NCBI GenBank assembly: GCA_033961575.1
Contig: CM066733.1
Coordinates: 103,135,921 to 103,199,920, forward strand
Length of the DNA: 64,000 nucleotides
Direction of reading: 5' to 3'
Origin: Aselliscus stoliczkanus
Lineage: Eukaryota > Chordata > Mammalia > Chiroptera > Hipposideridae
Below, in pieces: positions 48,760 through 61,493 of the stretch. The notes beneath the pieces were generated by a model, which worked only from the letters and a program-made list of their open reading frames with translations, was not told the DNA's origin and did not search any database. Numbering within the stretch: the stretch's first letter is position 1; each line of letters starts with the position of its first letter. The position numbers were made by a program, and so were the translations under genes.

Positions 48760-49345
48760 TCATCCATTTCCTTTAGAGAATGACATTTTCGTAATTCGGT
48801 GCCCATTTCATCTGTTCGAAAGGCCTTCGTGGGGTGACAAATATCCCACAGAAATGGCTACTGATACTTGATAGGATAATGTGCAGCCCCTCAGGACAAG
48901 GGCGAAGGCAGCAAACTTATCATCCTTTAGTTTAGCTTAGCATGGGTCAGGAACAGCGCCAGAGGTGACAGAAGATGTTAAAGTGTGGGAAGCAAGAGCT
49001 GAAAGCTGTAGGAGGGGAGTTTTTATAGTTGATCCTTTCTTTTACCAAGAAGCTACGAAGACAGCTTGAATCACATTGTTGATTTGGTTCACTGCACGCC
49101 ACACTAACTGTTTCTAGAAAAGAAGAGCAAGGGGGAGAAAAATCGAACACTTATGGGTCATTCTCACCAACAGCAGGTGGCATTTCAACATGTCCTACAG
49201 GAGGAGGAAATGCATATTTAATATTTTAGCTTCAAGTTCATATTTTAAGAATGCATTATCCTGCTGGAAGATCTGTGGTGAATAATCAGTAGGACATCGC
49301 CATTATATCAACGTGATAATTTTGCGGAGAAAAAGGCATTAGCAG
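48760..49345. promoter_or_regulatory. Candidate conserved noncoding element
   Basis: Repeat-free, more balanced block: 'gcccatttcatctgttcgaa', 'aggccttcgtggggtgacaa', 'ctcaggacaagggcgaaggc' and 'ccagaggtgacagaagatgt'. It contrasts with the AT-rich neighbours. The 67-residue minus frame at 48947-49150 has no support. Regulatory role inferred only. Confidence 0.35.
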
Positions 49346-50599
49346 AGTTGTCTATCATTTGGGAATTTTCACAATATTGTTTTCTGTGTCAGAGTAGACA
49401 AAAAAAAAAAATACCAGTATGACACTTCTTAAAAATTTGAACTTGCAAATGTTTCAAAAATGTGGTTCTCGGAATTGATTGGTAACATTTGTCCATTAAG
49501 GACAATTGACTTGCATGAAATCTGAATATACATATTTTATTCCCAAGAAAACAGTATAGAACTCTCCCTCAGAATATTGTAAAAAAAAAAAAAATGATAT
49601 GCACCAGCTGGTCTATTACTCCTGATTCTATTAAAAGATCATGTGAACAAATTCTCCTAAACACTTCCCAGTTTAAAATAAAAAATTAAAAAAAAAGAAT
49701 TCTTCATTAGGCAGGTATCTCATCATGGCTGTCATTGCACACAATGATACTCGCAGAAACGTGATGGTTATACTGTGATGTCTCTAATGGCACATCTGGT
49801 AAAATGATTTCTGTTTTGCAATATTAAGAAATCACTTTCCATGTACATGTGATCTGAATTAATTTGCTTTAAAAATTAAATTATACAGTACAAAATTCCT
49901 AACAGACTGATAGGATAAAGAACTAAAAATGGTGACCTTGTTTCACATGCAAGATTCCAATTCCACCTGAGTAATTAATAGCTTTGATTAGTATTTTGAA
50001 CCATGATGTCCTCCATAAGAACTGTCAGAGCCTCTCTGAAACATTCATTGTTTTTCTTTTCTAAGCAGGAAAAATGTCCCACTTCTGAATCTTTTCTTGC
50101 TAATGTAGATAATAAAATGTGTGTTATCGATAGAGAATAATGAATATTAAAACTTAAACATATTAAAAGTATTTTAATTTAGTTAAAACCTTTGCAGTCT
50201 TATATAAATATAAGAAACTCTGTAAAGAGAGGCGTTTGCTTGTTTGTTTGTTTTAGCAGACTCCTTTTATTCTAGGCATATCTGGAAAATTACATAATGC
50301 TGAATTGCAGGAAGATGAAGACAAACTGATGCCTACTTTGAAATAAGTATGTTAAATAGTTTATATACTTTATCTCTGAAAACCTGGTTGTGTGCTCCTA
50401 ATAGAACTATTGCTGGTTAAAATTTATATAGTACTTTTTCCATTGAGTTGGAAATTGTTCCCTTTTCAGAGAGAGGTTCATGTTTATTTCCAATGCAGAA
50501 GAACTTGTTTTAGTTTTGAAGGTAAATTGAACAAGTGATTGCTTTCATATATCATGTAATTCCTTACATGTTGATGGCTGTAACTTTTTTACTTAACAC
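49346..50599. other. Unique AT-rich sequence
   Basis: Short A runs at about 49400 and 49581; a GTTT repeat at 50238-50253. No gene seen. Confidence 0.4.
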
Positions 50600-51060
50600 A
50601 TTTTATTCCTCACCATGCCTGTCACTGGTTTAAGCAATCTGCGGGTAATTGATTTCTTCTGTAAAACAGATAACATTTGCTTAAAGCTCTTCTGATAGCT
50701 TTACAGCCTCCGCATTAGGAGAAGCACTTCCGTCACCACTGGCATTCTTATAAAATATAATTATTATATATCCATCAAAGACTAAAAGAAAAAGGAATAG
50801 GAAAAAGCAGAGGAAATATTTCCTGAATTCAGCGCCATGCAGTCATAATGCTGCAAGTGCTCATCAAACCACTGCTCACCTTGTTTCACTGCCTTGGTCA
50901 TGTGATCCACCCTCCCTTTGAACTTCATTGTTTGTTTAAACAAACAAACAAACAAACAAACCTTAGTCTCTTTCAAATGCGATGCTATGTTCAATCCTTT
51001 TGGTTTCATAATAAAAAATGAAAATATCTTTAATCTGAGCAGACTATTTCTCAATTAGAA
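50600..51060. promoter_or_regulatory. Candidate regulatory block with forkhead-like palindrome
   Basis: Repeat-free sequence 'caatctgcgggtaattgatt' and 'gaagcacttccgtcaccact', then a perfect 20-bp palindrome at 50928-50947 built of TGTTT/AAACA units, which are forkhead-type cores, continuing into a CAAA repeat. The 90-residue minus frame at 50782-51054 crosses the CAAA repeat and is unsupported. Confidence 0.3.
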
Positions 51061-51154
51061 TTCACATTTTACTCAGAACCTCAGAAAAGTAAATATGTAA
51101 TAAGTACCCTAAATAAACAACTTTATAATGCACAAGTGGTCAGAATGCTAGAAT

Positions 51155-51160
51155 TCTCTC

Positions 51161-51213
<53 letters not shown>
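51155..51213. repeat. (CT)n microsatellite
   Basis: About 29 CT units with one CC interruption. It produces a Ser/Leu alternation in the plus frame at 51136-51459, which is not a gene. Confidence 0.95.
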
Positions 51214-51215
<2 letters not shown>

Positions 51216-52079
51216 TATTTTGTTATTTTTACTTTCTCAAACCAATCGCCACTTTAGGGTCTCTTGTCTTGAGATAAAAGAGGGGACAGTTGTGTCCCTT
51301 TGTAATGGGTGGTCTACAACTCAGGAAAGCCAACCTATTGTTTCTTTTATTTTTTTAGTGTGTTTGTGTATATGCATATATGACAGAAGACTATCAATAG
51401 AAAGAGAATTACAGCTATGTAATGTTCTAAAAAAATTATTTGCTGTTCTATATATCTAATATGAGTTGATCTTTTCTTCTTTTCTTTTTTCCTTTTTAAT
51501 AATTTTTATACAATAGAAGACTGGTCATTTTTCAAATCTCAAATTTCAGTTAACTGAAAAGTCCACTGCAAGGTGAATATGTGGATAAGAGTGTGAGAAA
51601 CCAGAATGGAACAATTCAGTTTGAGTTGATGGAGAATAGTCTATGTGATCTGAGTAGCAGTTTAGTATCTATAATAAATACTTAGGAGAAAAATATAATA
51701 GAGCAATAAATAAACAACCCACCAACCAAATGAATGAACACTTTGTGTTTTTTTCTATGCTAACTAAATCTGATTGGTGTTCTTCACTTTTAGGAGAAAG
51801 TCCTTTTAAGAGGAATAATGGGTGCAAAAGTAGCATTTTTAAAATCTCTTGTATTTTTCTGCTTTATTATTAGAATCATTTCTGCATAACTCATATATTA
51901 AATATTGTTCTGCCTTTAATTTATATGTTTTCCACACTGAATTTTGTGGTTTTGAAATAGAAACTGTCTACATGGGCATGTCTTAATGAATAATTCTGAT
52001 TTGTTTTTCTATTTCCATTATTTCTAATTCAGTTTCTTGATTCAAAACTAAGAGTGAAATTGTCTTCTTCTTGGCCTGG
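51214..52079. other. Unique AT-rich sequence
   Basis: Nothing recognised. Confidence 0.4.
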
Positions 52080-52470
52080 AAAGCTATATTTTGCTTTTAA
52101 GCGCTCAAGTTTCTCTGGACCCCTTTCAGCCCTATTGCCTATCTTGCTGCACATGCCTTCCAGTAACCTCAGCCACAGCCTTTCAGCTGTCCTCCATTCT
52201 GTCAGCCTACTCTCACTTCGCATCATGGTTCCAGCCAGTCCCATAACTTTGTGATCACAGAGAACTCCATCTTGCTACTTTGCCCCAATCTAATCTCTTT
52301 GGAAGTCCCACATTTTCCAGAAAGTCTTTGTGTAGTGATCAGGAGAGAAATCACATGTTCCCTGTCCCCATACCACTGTTCACCTTACCCTACCTAAACT
52401 TTTTATAACCCTCATCATATGCCACTTCTCTTCAGATGAATTTATGATAATATTTTAGTATCTACTTCCT
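52080..52470 (+). repeat. Probable L2 LINE relic
   Basis: C/T-rich text with 'cttgctgcacatgccttcca', 'tcatcatatgccacttctct' and spacing compatible with the L2 3' region. Opposing frames at 52029 and 52054 are artefacts of it. Confidence 0.4.
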
Positions 52471-53712
52471 TTCAGTTATTGTCATATAGCTAACACTGAT
52501 TTATCCAAGTTCATTTCATCAGTTCTGATTTTAAACCCCTGAACTTAGAACCTCTGCCTAAATCCTTCTTCTTGCCTAGTGACTACTATAACATTATATG
52601 TAAATTGATAACCAATAAGTATATTTTAATGATGATGCTATTATACATTTTCTAATTGTCAGGGAGAGGAAACATTCAGTGATAAAATGCCATTCTTTCA
52701 AAAAGTAGAAATGTTTTAAAAAGTCAAGTCACAGATCATGGTTTATTTCTCTTCCCATGATTAATTTCAGTGCTTTAAGAAATCTGCATGTTTTATTACT
52801 TACTTTCTTGATAAAGTATTTGTGTTCATTGTGCGTAGTTGTGGTGTTACCTTTTCTGAATTATGTATTTTTTTTCTTTTAACTCTGTGTGACATCAGAC
52901 CATTCAGATGATAGAGGAAAAAAAAAATCAATCTTCAAAGTTTCACCTTAACAATTGAAATGTTTTTAGTAACATTTCTAAAATGGCTGAAACTCTTCCT
53001 GAAGATTTGTGGCATATATTTGTGCTATAACTTCTTTGGGGAAAATATAATGTAGTTTTTACACTGACTGTGTATAGCAGTCACAGGCATAGCCTCAGGC
53101 CAAGAGATGTTTTTACAAAAATGATGTAGGAAAAGCTGATACTTCAAATTCCCAGTTCTATTTTATCATTATGATTAACTTTGTCTTTACTATATTAACA
53201 ATACTTTAAATCAGGTTGACTTTTAAGATTAAGAGAGATATCAGTCAGAAATGAATAATACTGTATTTCTAATACTTTTGAAAAGTCAAAGCAAAAATCA
53301 TTGGTATTTGAACTGACTTGTAAGAGGCAGCCCAATGTGATGGAAGGGAGAATTCTTATTAGTGATTTATCCTTGAGAAAGTGTTTCTAAGTCCATGTAT
53401 ATTAAATGCCTTTCTCAAGTCCCTACGCGAGCTCTTCCAGGTGACCTATGAGTTGAAGTCATTTGACCTTTGGTTATTTGAGTGAAGTAATTTCTCTTTT
53501 AGCTAAAGATAATGTTGAGATTGGTATTAATATTCCTATTTTAATTGAAATTTACTAATCTATGTGGTAGTGGTGCAGGGCTCTGTAATTTTTTTTTTTT
53601 TTGGTCAATTTGAAAGGATAAAAAGCTCTATAAGTTTAAAAATAGCACTTAAGAATACCTACATGTTTCTTTATTACTACTTCTTTTAAGCATATGTCTT
53701 TGGGGCCCACTG
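52471..53712. other. Unique AT-rich sequence
   Basis: No gene. 53325-53500 may hold a decayed MIR ('gaggcagcccaatgtgatgg'), too weak for a separate call. Confidence 0.35.
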
Positions 53713-53840
53713 GTTTTTTTTGTTTGTTTGTTTTTCTTTTTGATTTTTGAGGGCAGTGCTACTGGCCCTCACATGTGGGACCGAACCGGGGCCGCTGGCT
53801 TTCCAAGCCAGCGCTTAACCACAGCACCACTCGGCCAGCA
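53713..53840 (-). mobile_element. tRNA-derived SINE, short type, antisense
   Basis: T-rich tail with TTTG units, 'gagggcagtgctactggccc', 'ggggccgctggctttccaag', 'ccagcg' and 'ccactcggccagca'. Approximate flanking duplication around 'tgggg(c)cccactg' / 'tgggccccattg'. Confidence 0.9.
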
Positions 53841-56800
53841 CCTGGGCCCCATTGTTTAAATGCTTGTGCTTATGCAAGATATGTGTCCCAAGGATGTGAA
53901 ATGATGGCAGTCATAGTCAGCAATGTTTTAGCAGTGTAATGCTGATAGCCTGGATTCCTCCCAGGCCTTCACCATAGTTCAGGACTCAAGAACATCCATT
54001 GCATTAGCAGGCATGCAACCACAGCAATTTAGCTGATGTGCCTGAGAACTTTCCACTTCATTTATTGTAGACCTCAATTACTTGGTCTGTGCTGTGACTT
54101 AACCTGTGGTCACAAGGGTTACCAGGCTGAGTGTGCTATGCTGTGATGGTCCATAGAGGCAGAACTTAACAGGGGAATGTAGAGAATGCTAGACATGGGC
54201 ATGAATCAGGTACCAACAAGGTCATGGCAATTTTGGAGCCAGGTAAATCTTTGAACCTCATATATGTGTGTCACAAAGGATTAGCTTATTTCATTCTATT
54301 CTTCTCCTCCTTTTTGTCTTTTTCCTATCTATTGTCCTCTTAAACTCAAGAAATATTCTTGTTTTAAAAAATCTGATTTATCATCTGTAGTATCAGGCCT
54401 GAAATATACTAAGCACTCAATTAATATTTGTTTTGTGAATGAATAAATTTATGTGAAAGCCTTAAGTGCTTAGACATTACCACAATTATAGATAAATACC
54501 AATGTTCATGGCTGTTAGAATCCAAAGGGAATACCCCCAATTGCCACATAAAATCATAACTGTATATAGAGACGTTAGGGAAATGTAGCAATGTCAGAGA
54601 GAAGAAAATGAAAGCTCCTAATATTTTTCCTATGTTGTTGCAATGCTAAAACATTGAATAAAAAACATTTTACATTGTTTAGAACAAGCAGGGCTCACTT
54701 TCATATTGGTCAAAGTGCTCCAGTGTGCTAGTATATAAGGTTTTCCTTGAGAAGGTGCAAAACTTAGAAGGAAATAGCAATCAATAGGGAATGATAGACC
54801 CCAAAGAATTAAAAATATGCTTTGAAAAGTCACTCTTAGGAGTGATATCAGAACAATTTTATAAAGGGATCCCAATAAGGGCACGGAACCTGGGATCTGG
54901 CTTGGGCAATGAGATGGCTGGAGCAGGAGAGTTTTGCTGTCCCCTGGCAAACCCATGCTCCTTATTGTCTTCCCAATGCCTTCCCAAGTTACTACAATAT
55001 TCAAGAATCTGAGGTTCCTACATTCTAAGAAAGTTTTGATTACCTTCAAATGCAGCCTATTTATAGGAGTAAGTAGGCCTAGTTTATTGCATAGGAATGA
55101 GGCAAGATCTCTTAACAACTGGAAAATGGACAGGCCAGTACCAGAGGGCATAAAAATTGACATATTGGGCAAGCTTGCAAATTTCTTATTTACCATATTG
55201 TATTTCTTTTAAAAAGTAGCAAAATACACATTTATGCACAAGACTCCAAAATGCCCTACCTTTGTTATAGCAGTGTTCATAAAGAACAAAACTAATTATA
55301 CTTTAATAGTACACAGTATTTCCAAAGAAGCTCAATCAACCAACAGTCCATATAAGATCTTGATTCTTAGAGAAACTTTCTCCTAATGATGTGGCTGGAA
55401 AACAAATGAGCAGGGGTGCTCTTACATTTGTGTTCAGGTTTATGGCTATTGGGGAACTTCATAGCATTAAGTAAGACTGAAGACAGATTACTTAATGAGC
55501 TCAGTCAGGTATTGATAAGCCATTAAAACTCTGCCATTATTTATTACTGTTTATTATTCTCCCATACAAATATAAAATTTTTCTACGTTTTGTGTTGCTG
55601 ACAAATATCTGAAAATCTGACTTCAGGTGAGACATTTTAAGATAAATTTTCTTATAGAGTACAAAGTTTGAAATGTTTATTCTTGGAAAAAGTTTTCATG
55701 TTTTAAGTCAACTTGGAAGGCAGCTGGGTATGGCCATGAAAGGTGTTACGACACTTGGCTCACAGGAAACAAAATTCTGCAATACATAAATTTAACAAGT
55801 GTTCAAGAAAGGCAGTCTTGCTTTGTTCACATACTCCTGACAAAGGCTGAGAAGACATAGAAGGTCATGGTCAAAGATATGTGAAGACACATGGGAAGTT
55901 CTCAGGGAAAATTATGCAAAACATCCCCATACTCCTGGAGGACTATCTCATCAACATTATCTCAAACAATTTTTTTTTCTGGTGGTGGAGAAAATGATGT
56001 AATTCACCACTGAACAGATATCTGTCCTGCCCTTATTAGTGTGTTAATGAGAAAGAAAAATAGACTGCAAGTGATGAAGAATAGCGGCAGATAGAATAGT
56101 CCTGAACTCATTCGAAAGCTTAGTATGAAGCCCAGTCAAATAGCCTAAATTATTTGCCTTCCAGCCAACCTGCAGATTGGTGAGCATGGAAAAAATGGAT
56201 GCTGAGGAGCTTATGAGCAGTTTGTTATATAGCACTACTGTGGAAATAGCTGGATGATACATATGTCCATGGTAACCTTTAGTGGGACTGATCACTACAG
56301 TTCATCCACACAGACACATTGGTAGGTAATGACTTTGCTAATTCCACCACTGTATCAAATGGACATATCCTAAGTCACAAAAATTCTAAAACAGCTCTGG
56401 ACCTGTATATAAAGCATTAGCTCTTAAGACATAATTAAGGTGTATTGGAATCTGTCTCCAAGAATAATATATAGACTAATAAACAACTAAATAATGATGA
56501 GTTTAGTAATTTTGGTTTTGTGGTAACACTATGTACAGATTCATTATTTACTAAAATTCTATGAATTTTTAAGATTAAAATCTTTGCTCTGAAATGTTTC
56601 CTGAATAGTCTAATCCACATTTTTTTTTCATTCTCCAGTATTCTAATATTCTTTACTATATAGTTAATAAACCTCCAGCAAGGGCTTGGTTACTTTAAAG
56701 TTCTTCTTTTTAAAAAGTGGTAGGAGAAGTGATAAATCCAGAAGTTTGTTACTGTATATAATGTTTATATGTGGTCTTTGGAAAGAGGGTACATGTCTAC

Positions 56801-57534
56801 AAATATATGCAAACAATTGTGGAAAAAACCCACAGCACATATGGTATATGTTCAAGGAAACATGTTTTTGTATTTGTAGTAGATTAAAATAGGTCCTCAT
56901 ACTGTGTATAAGTGAGGTGGTCAAATGTTTATATAAATGTCTTGGTTAAAGACCTTAAGTTTTTCACTCATGAGGTAAAACTCTTTTGTCTTACACTTAG
57001 CTTATCTGGGGTCCAGGTTGTTTTCAGAAATACTACTTATAACTTTTTGTGCAATCCTTTTAAAACTTTTGTTTGACAGTAATATTTGCCATGAGTGATT
57101 GAATAAAGACTATATAGTCTATCCAGTCTTCTATATTAAGTGTATCCTTGGATCAAGCTAGAATGTAAGAAGTCTGTAGACCATAAAAATCCTATTTAGT
57201 TCTTTATACAAATACTTTTTTTTTAAAGCAAAGTTTATTGGGGTGACAATGGTTAGTAAAGTTACACAATGTGATATATAAATGATGTATTACAGAATTG
57301 TATGCTTGAAACCTATATAACTATATAACTACTTTAATTGGCTTGCATTTGTGTTTATGTTTAATTCAGTGAGAAAGAAAAATCATTTAGGTTCTGGAGC
57401 AGGGGGTGATACAATAAAATCAGTATACTATGATGACAAGTCTGTAATCACCCCATTCAATCAATAGCCCTAGAAAGTAAAACAGTTAAGCCAAGAAAAC
57501 AATAGTTTTGAAAAACTAGTGTAAACTTTCAATT
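53841..57534. other. Unique sequence with two overlapping antisense frames
   Basis: 54630-55196 (minus, 188 residues, the longest in the window) overlaps 54934-55212 (plus, 92 residues). I recognise neither; see findings. Around 57225-57320, 'agtttattggggtgacaatg' and 'gtatgcttgaaacctatata' look like an L1 3'-end scrap. Confidence 0.35.
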
Positions 57535-59755
57535 CTGGTCAAAATGGACTCACAGGGCTTGGAATTACCCTCCTACCAGAAACTTTTAAAAATTCAAAAA
57601 CATGTAAAACAATGTGGACAATGGTCAGTGAAGGACACTGATTCTTAAGAGACAGGGAACAAACAAGCTGAGCCCAAGGACTGCCCCAGCTAACTGCCTT
57701 GAGAGAGTTTCCAAGTGATGGCACAGAAGAAGAGAACATACAGAATCTGCCAGCCTCCCTAATAAGAGGAGATGGAGTTCGGAATTCAGAGGAACCAAGG
57801 TTGTCAGAGTTCACAGAGCAAAATACAGGAATGGAGAGAGATGTACATGGAGAGAACTCCCGAGATTTCAGAGGGCCTTCATCAAGTAGTCAGTAGAGTA
57901 CCAATCAGTGCATGTATGTAAGGAAATTACCCCAGCCCTGGGAGATAAGCACTCAAAAGGATTAGAGGAAATGGTGCCTGGCACTCATAAGCACGTACAA
58001 TAGTGTTGTCCACATCGGTTAGATTGAAAAAAAAACAAAAAAAAAACAAAAAAACCCTCATAATTGAACAGAGTACTCAAAAGAACCTTGCTTCACTAGT
58101 GGGGAATAATTTATCCTAGATAAACGCTCTCTGGTTTTGGAGTAGCAATCTTAAATTCAAGAGCAGGGTGGTTCACACTATTTCCAATATCTAACTGCAT
58201 CCCAAAACAAAGCTTACAAATACTTTTAGGAATACAAAAGTATGTACCACCCAACAAGGTAAATATAAAATGTCTCACATCTAATCAATGATCAATCGGC
58301 ATGCAAAGAAGCAGAAAATCGCAACCCATAATAAGGAAAAATATTAATTAAAACCAATCCAGAACTGACAAAGATGTAGACATAAGCAGACAAAGATATT
58401 AAAAGTAACTATAACTGTATTCCATATATTTAATATATTCAAAAAGTTAAGTAGAGACGTGGAAGATGTTATTAAAAATTCCAAATTAAACTACTAGAAG
58501 TAAAAACTATAATTTGTGACAATAATACACTGGCATGGGTGAACAGAAGATTAGACATTGAAAAAGAAAAGATTAGTTAAAGTGAAACCATAAAAATATA
58601 CACTGTTTGGAACAAAGCATAGGGAAAAACAATAATAACAAAGAAAAATGAAGCTATAGGACAACTTTATATGGCCTGATATGTTTACTTGGAATACCTA
58701 AAGTAAACAGGCTGTGAAAACTATAAACTTTTATATCCAAAAATCTCGATGAAACCCAAGCACAAGAAACAAACAAAAAAAATGCACTGAGGCATATTAT
58801 AATTAAATTGGTAAAAAATGTTGATAATGAGAAAATCTTAAAAGCAGCTTGAGGAAAAGGACATAGTACACGTAGAAAAACAAAGACAAGAAGAACAATA
58901 GTTTTCTTATCAGAAACAAATGTAAGAAGACTGGATCAAAATCTTTCAAAGTACTAAAAAAAAAAAAAATAAGAAAGGCAACTTATTTTTCTATACCCAA
59001 TGGAAATATCTCTCAGAAATGAAGATAAAAAAGACTTTCTTGAACATACAAAAGCAGAAAGAATTAATCTTCGATACTACAAGAAATGTTAACAAAAGTT
59101 GTTTCAGGCAGAAGAAAATTATGAGAAAGAAATATTGATTCGCACAAAGGAATACAGAACATCAGAAATGGTAACTGCATGTGTAAATATAAAATACTTT
59201 TTTCTTTTACTTTAAAATTGTTTAAAAATAACTAACTGAACAGATACAATTTCAGTGTCATGTGGAGTTTACAGCTATAGATCAGTAACTATATTACAAC
59301 AATAGGATAAAAAGCAGGAAGGGAAAATTGAAGTAAAAAAAAAATTATCAGATTCTTCTACAAGAAGTGATATAATGTCACTTGAAGATAGACTGCATAT
59401 GTTAACAGAATGAGCCATTGATATTTCAAAATAATTATGCTAGTAAAATAATCCAGACAAAAAAAAAAGACTACATAATGTATGATTCCATGTATATAAA
59501 ACTAGAAAACACAAACTAATCTATAGTGTCAGCAGATAAGTGACTGACTGAGATGGGAGTTGGGAGGTGTACCACAAGGAATGGGAAAGACATTACAAGG
59601 GGTACTAAAGAAATTTTTGGGAGCAATAGATATGTTCATTATTTCAATTTCAGTAATGTTTTCACAGGTTTATACATATATCAAAACTTGTAAAATTATA
59701 CATATTAATTATATATGGTTTATTGTATAAAATTATATCTCAAATATTTTTTTAA
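57535..59755 (+). mobile_element. HAL1-like / L1-related LINE, decayed
   Basis: Landmarks in order: 'gtacaatagtgttgtccaca', 'ctcaaaagaaccttgcttca', 'ggggaataatttatcctaga', 'ctaactgcatcccaaaacaa', 'aaaacttaaaagcagctt'-like text, 'ctatacccaatggaaatatc', 'acaagaaatgttaacaaaag', 'caggcagaagaaaattatga'. It then ends in a 3' UTR 'catatatcaaaacttgtaaa' and 'ttatatctcaaata'. These follow half-L1 (HAL1) elements, which have an ORF1 and no ORF2; the short distance from the ORF1-like region to the 3' end fits that. All frames are broken. Alternatively an L1M copy with a large internal deletion. Confidence 0.7.
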
Positions 59756-61123
59756 ACATCAGTATTAAAAAATGCCAAATGTCTTGGAAATCTTGTTTTT
59801 TAATCTAATATATCAGCAAGCAAGGTACTCTTTTACAGTATAACTGAAACAATTAATGCATGTCAGGAAAGCAGATAAACTGAGCCTTAAATGCCATTTA
59901 ATATGTATTTTCCATTAAAAAGAGAATCCAGGATTCAAAATAAATAAAATTAAAATGATATAGTCAGAATTTTCCTGTAATATAGCTCTTTCTCATTCAA
60001 ATTTAAGGTAGAACCAATTTTCAAGTATCATTTTCTATAATTTCTGAGATAAAGAATTTGTCTTTTAATGAATATTCTCTCTCATCATAAAGATTATTTT
60101 TTTTGCTTCTAGTGATATTTTTCTCAACATTACAAGTTCAATTTCCAAATATACTTGTTTTTTTAATATAATATTAAGACTAGATACCAAAAATTAATGT
60201 AGGCATTAAAAACTAGTGATACAGTTCTTATGCATGGTTGGTAGTTATGTAAATGGTTATAGATTTTCTTTGTAGGAACTTGACAAAAGTATTTATTGAA
60301 CTTAACCAGCTTAACAGCTGTGCTTCCAAATGTTTATTATGAATAAATTATCAAGGAGTGCAAAGATTTAGCTGTAAGGATGCTCATTAAATGGTCACTG
60401 ATAATAATGAAAAAATGGATACAGCTTTAATATCCAATGAAAAAATATTAGTTAAATAAATGTTGTCATATCCAAATAAATCTTCAGCCACAGCCAATGA
60501 TATTGAGGGATATTTAATGGCCTAAAACATATTTATAAAAAGTGAAGGTGACAAAGTGCAATTTGTAAGACAACTTGTATAGGATGCTGCAGTTTTACAT
60601 TTTAAAAGTCTGTATACATGGCATAGATGTGCAAACGCACATATATGAATCCCTTAGTTAATCCTGTATTTCAGTGAGGTGCTACTATGAAGCACATCAG
60701 CTCAAAATGTTGTAGCTTAAAACAATTTAATTTTGCACAATTTTGTTTGTTGGGTGGGACCACGTGCGATCATCTATGGAGAAAGTCTAGTGAAAAGCCG
60801 GTTAGCCTGCGAAAGTGTGTAGTCTTGAAAGCCAAGTAGAAAAGGTGTTTCAAGGAAAAAGGGGAGATCAATTATGAAGGCTCCCAAAAGAGCCAGAAAA
60901 ATACAAATAAAAAACAAGAAAGAAAGCTGAACAACGACCATCAGATTTTAAAATATAAGAGGTCTTTGGTGACTCAAAATCTGTTTGATGGAGGGTGACA
61001 AGTTAGAAAGTGGAAGCAACGAGACTACCCAATTCTTTAGTGTTAAAAAAGCAGGCTTACTTTATGGTGTTGATGCAAAGAATTAGGCCATTTTCTGCAA
61101 TAATTGTTTATCTCAATGCAATA
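59756..61123. other. Unique AT-rich sequence
   Basis: No gene; no frame above 60 residues. Nothing recognised. Confidence 0.45.
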
Positions 61124-61493
61124 CACTGAAAGTTTGTGTTCCCCCAAAATTTATATGTTGAAATCCTAACCTCCAAGGAGATGGTAGGAGGTGAGGCATT
61201 TGGGGGACAATTACATCAAAAGGGTGGAGCCCTCATGGATCAGATTAGTGTGGAGCCCTCATGGATCAGATTAGTGTCTTTATAAATGAGACCCCACAGA
61301 GCTCTCTCTTCCTTTCTTTCAGCCATGTGAGGATAAAATTAGAAGACAGCAGCCTTCAAGCCAGCAGAGAATCCTCACCAGAAACTGACCATGCTGGCAC
61401 CCTGAGTGCAGACTTCCAGCCTCCAGGATTGTGGGCAACGAATTTCTGTGGTTGATAAGCCACAGAGTCTGTGATATTTTGAATAGAAGCCTG
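61124..61493 (+). mobile_element. Solo LTR, MaLR type (MLT1/MST-like)
   Basis: 'actgaaagtttgtgttcccc', 'catttgggggacaattacat', 'gagccctcatggatcagatt', 'agtgtctttataaatgagac', 'ccatgtgaggataaaattag', 'cttccagcctccaggattgt' and 'tttctgtggttgataagcca' follow the order of mammalian MaLR LTRs. It has no internal retroviral sequence beside it. An internal 26-bp tandem duplication lies at 61226-61277. Overlapping frames on both strands are by-products of the LTR. Confidence 0.75.
61226..61277. repeat. 26-bp tandem duplication inside the LTR
   Basis: 'ggagccctcatggatcagat' and the next six bases occur twice back to back (61226-61251, 61252-61277), identical, so the duplication is much younger than the LTR. 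Confidence 0.93.

Noticed and set aside
51136..51459. 107-residue plus-strand frame
   Set aside because: Driven by the (CT)n microsatellite, giving alternating Ser/Leu.
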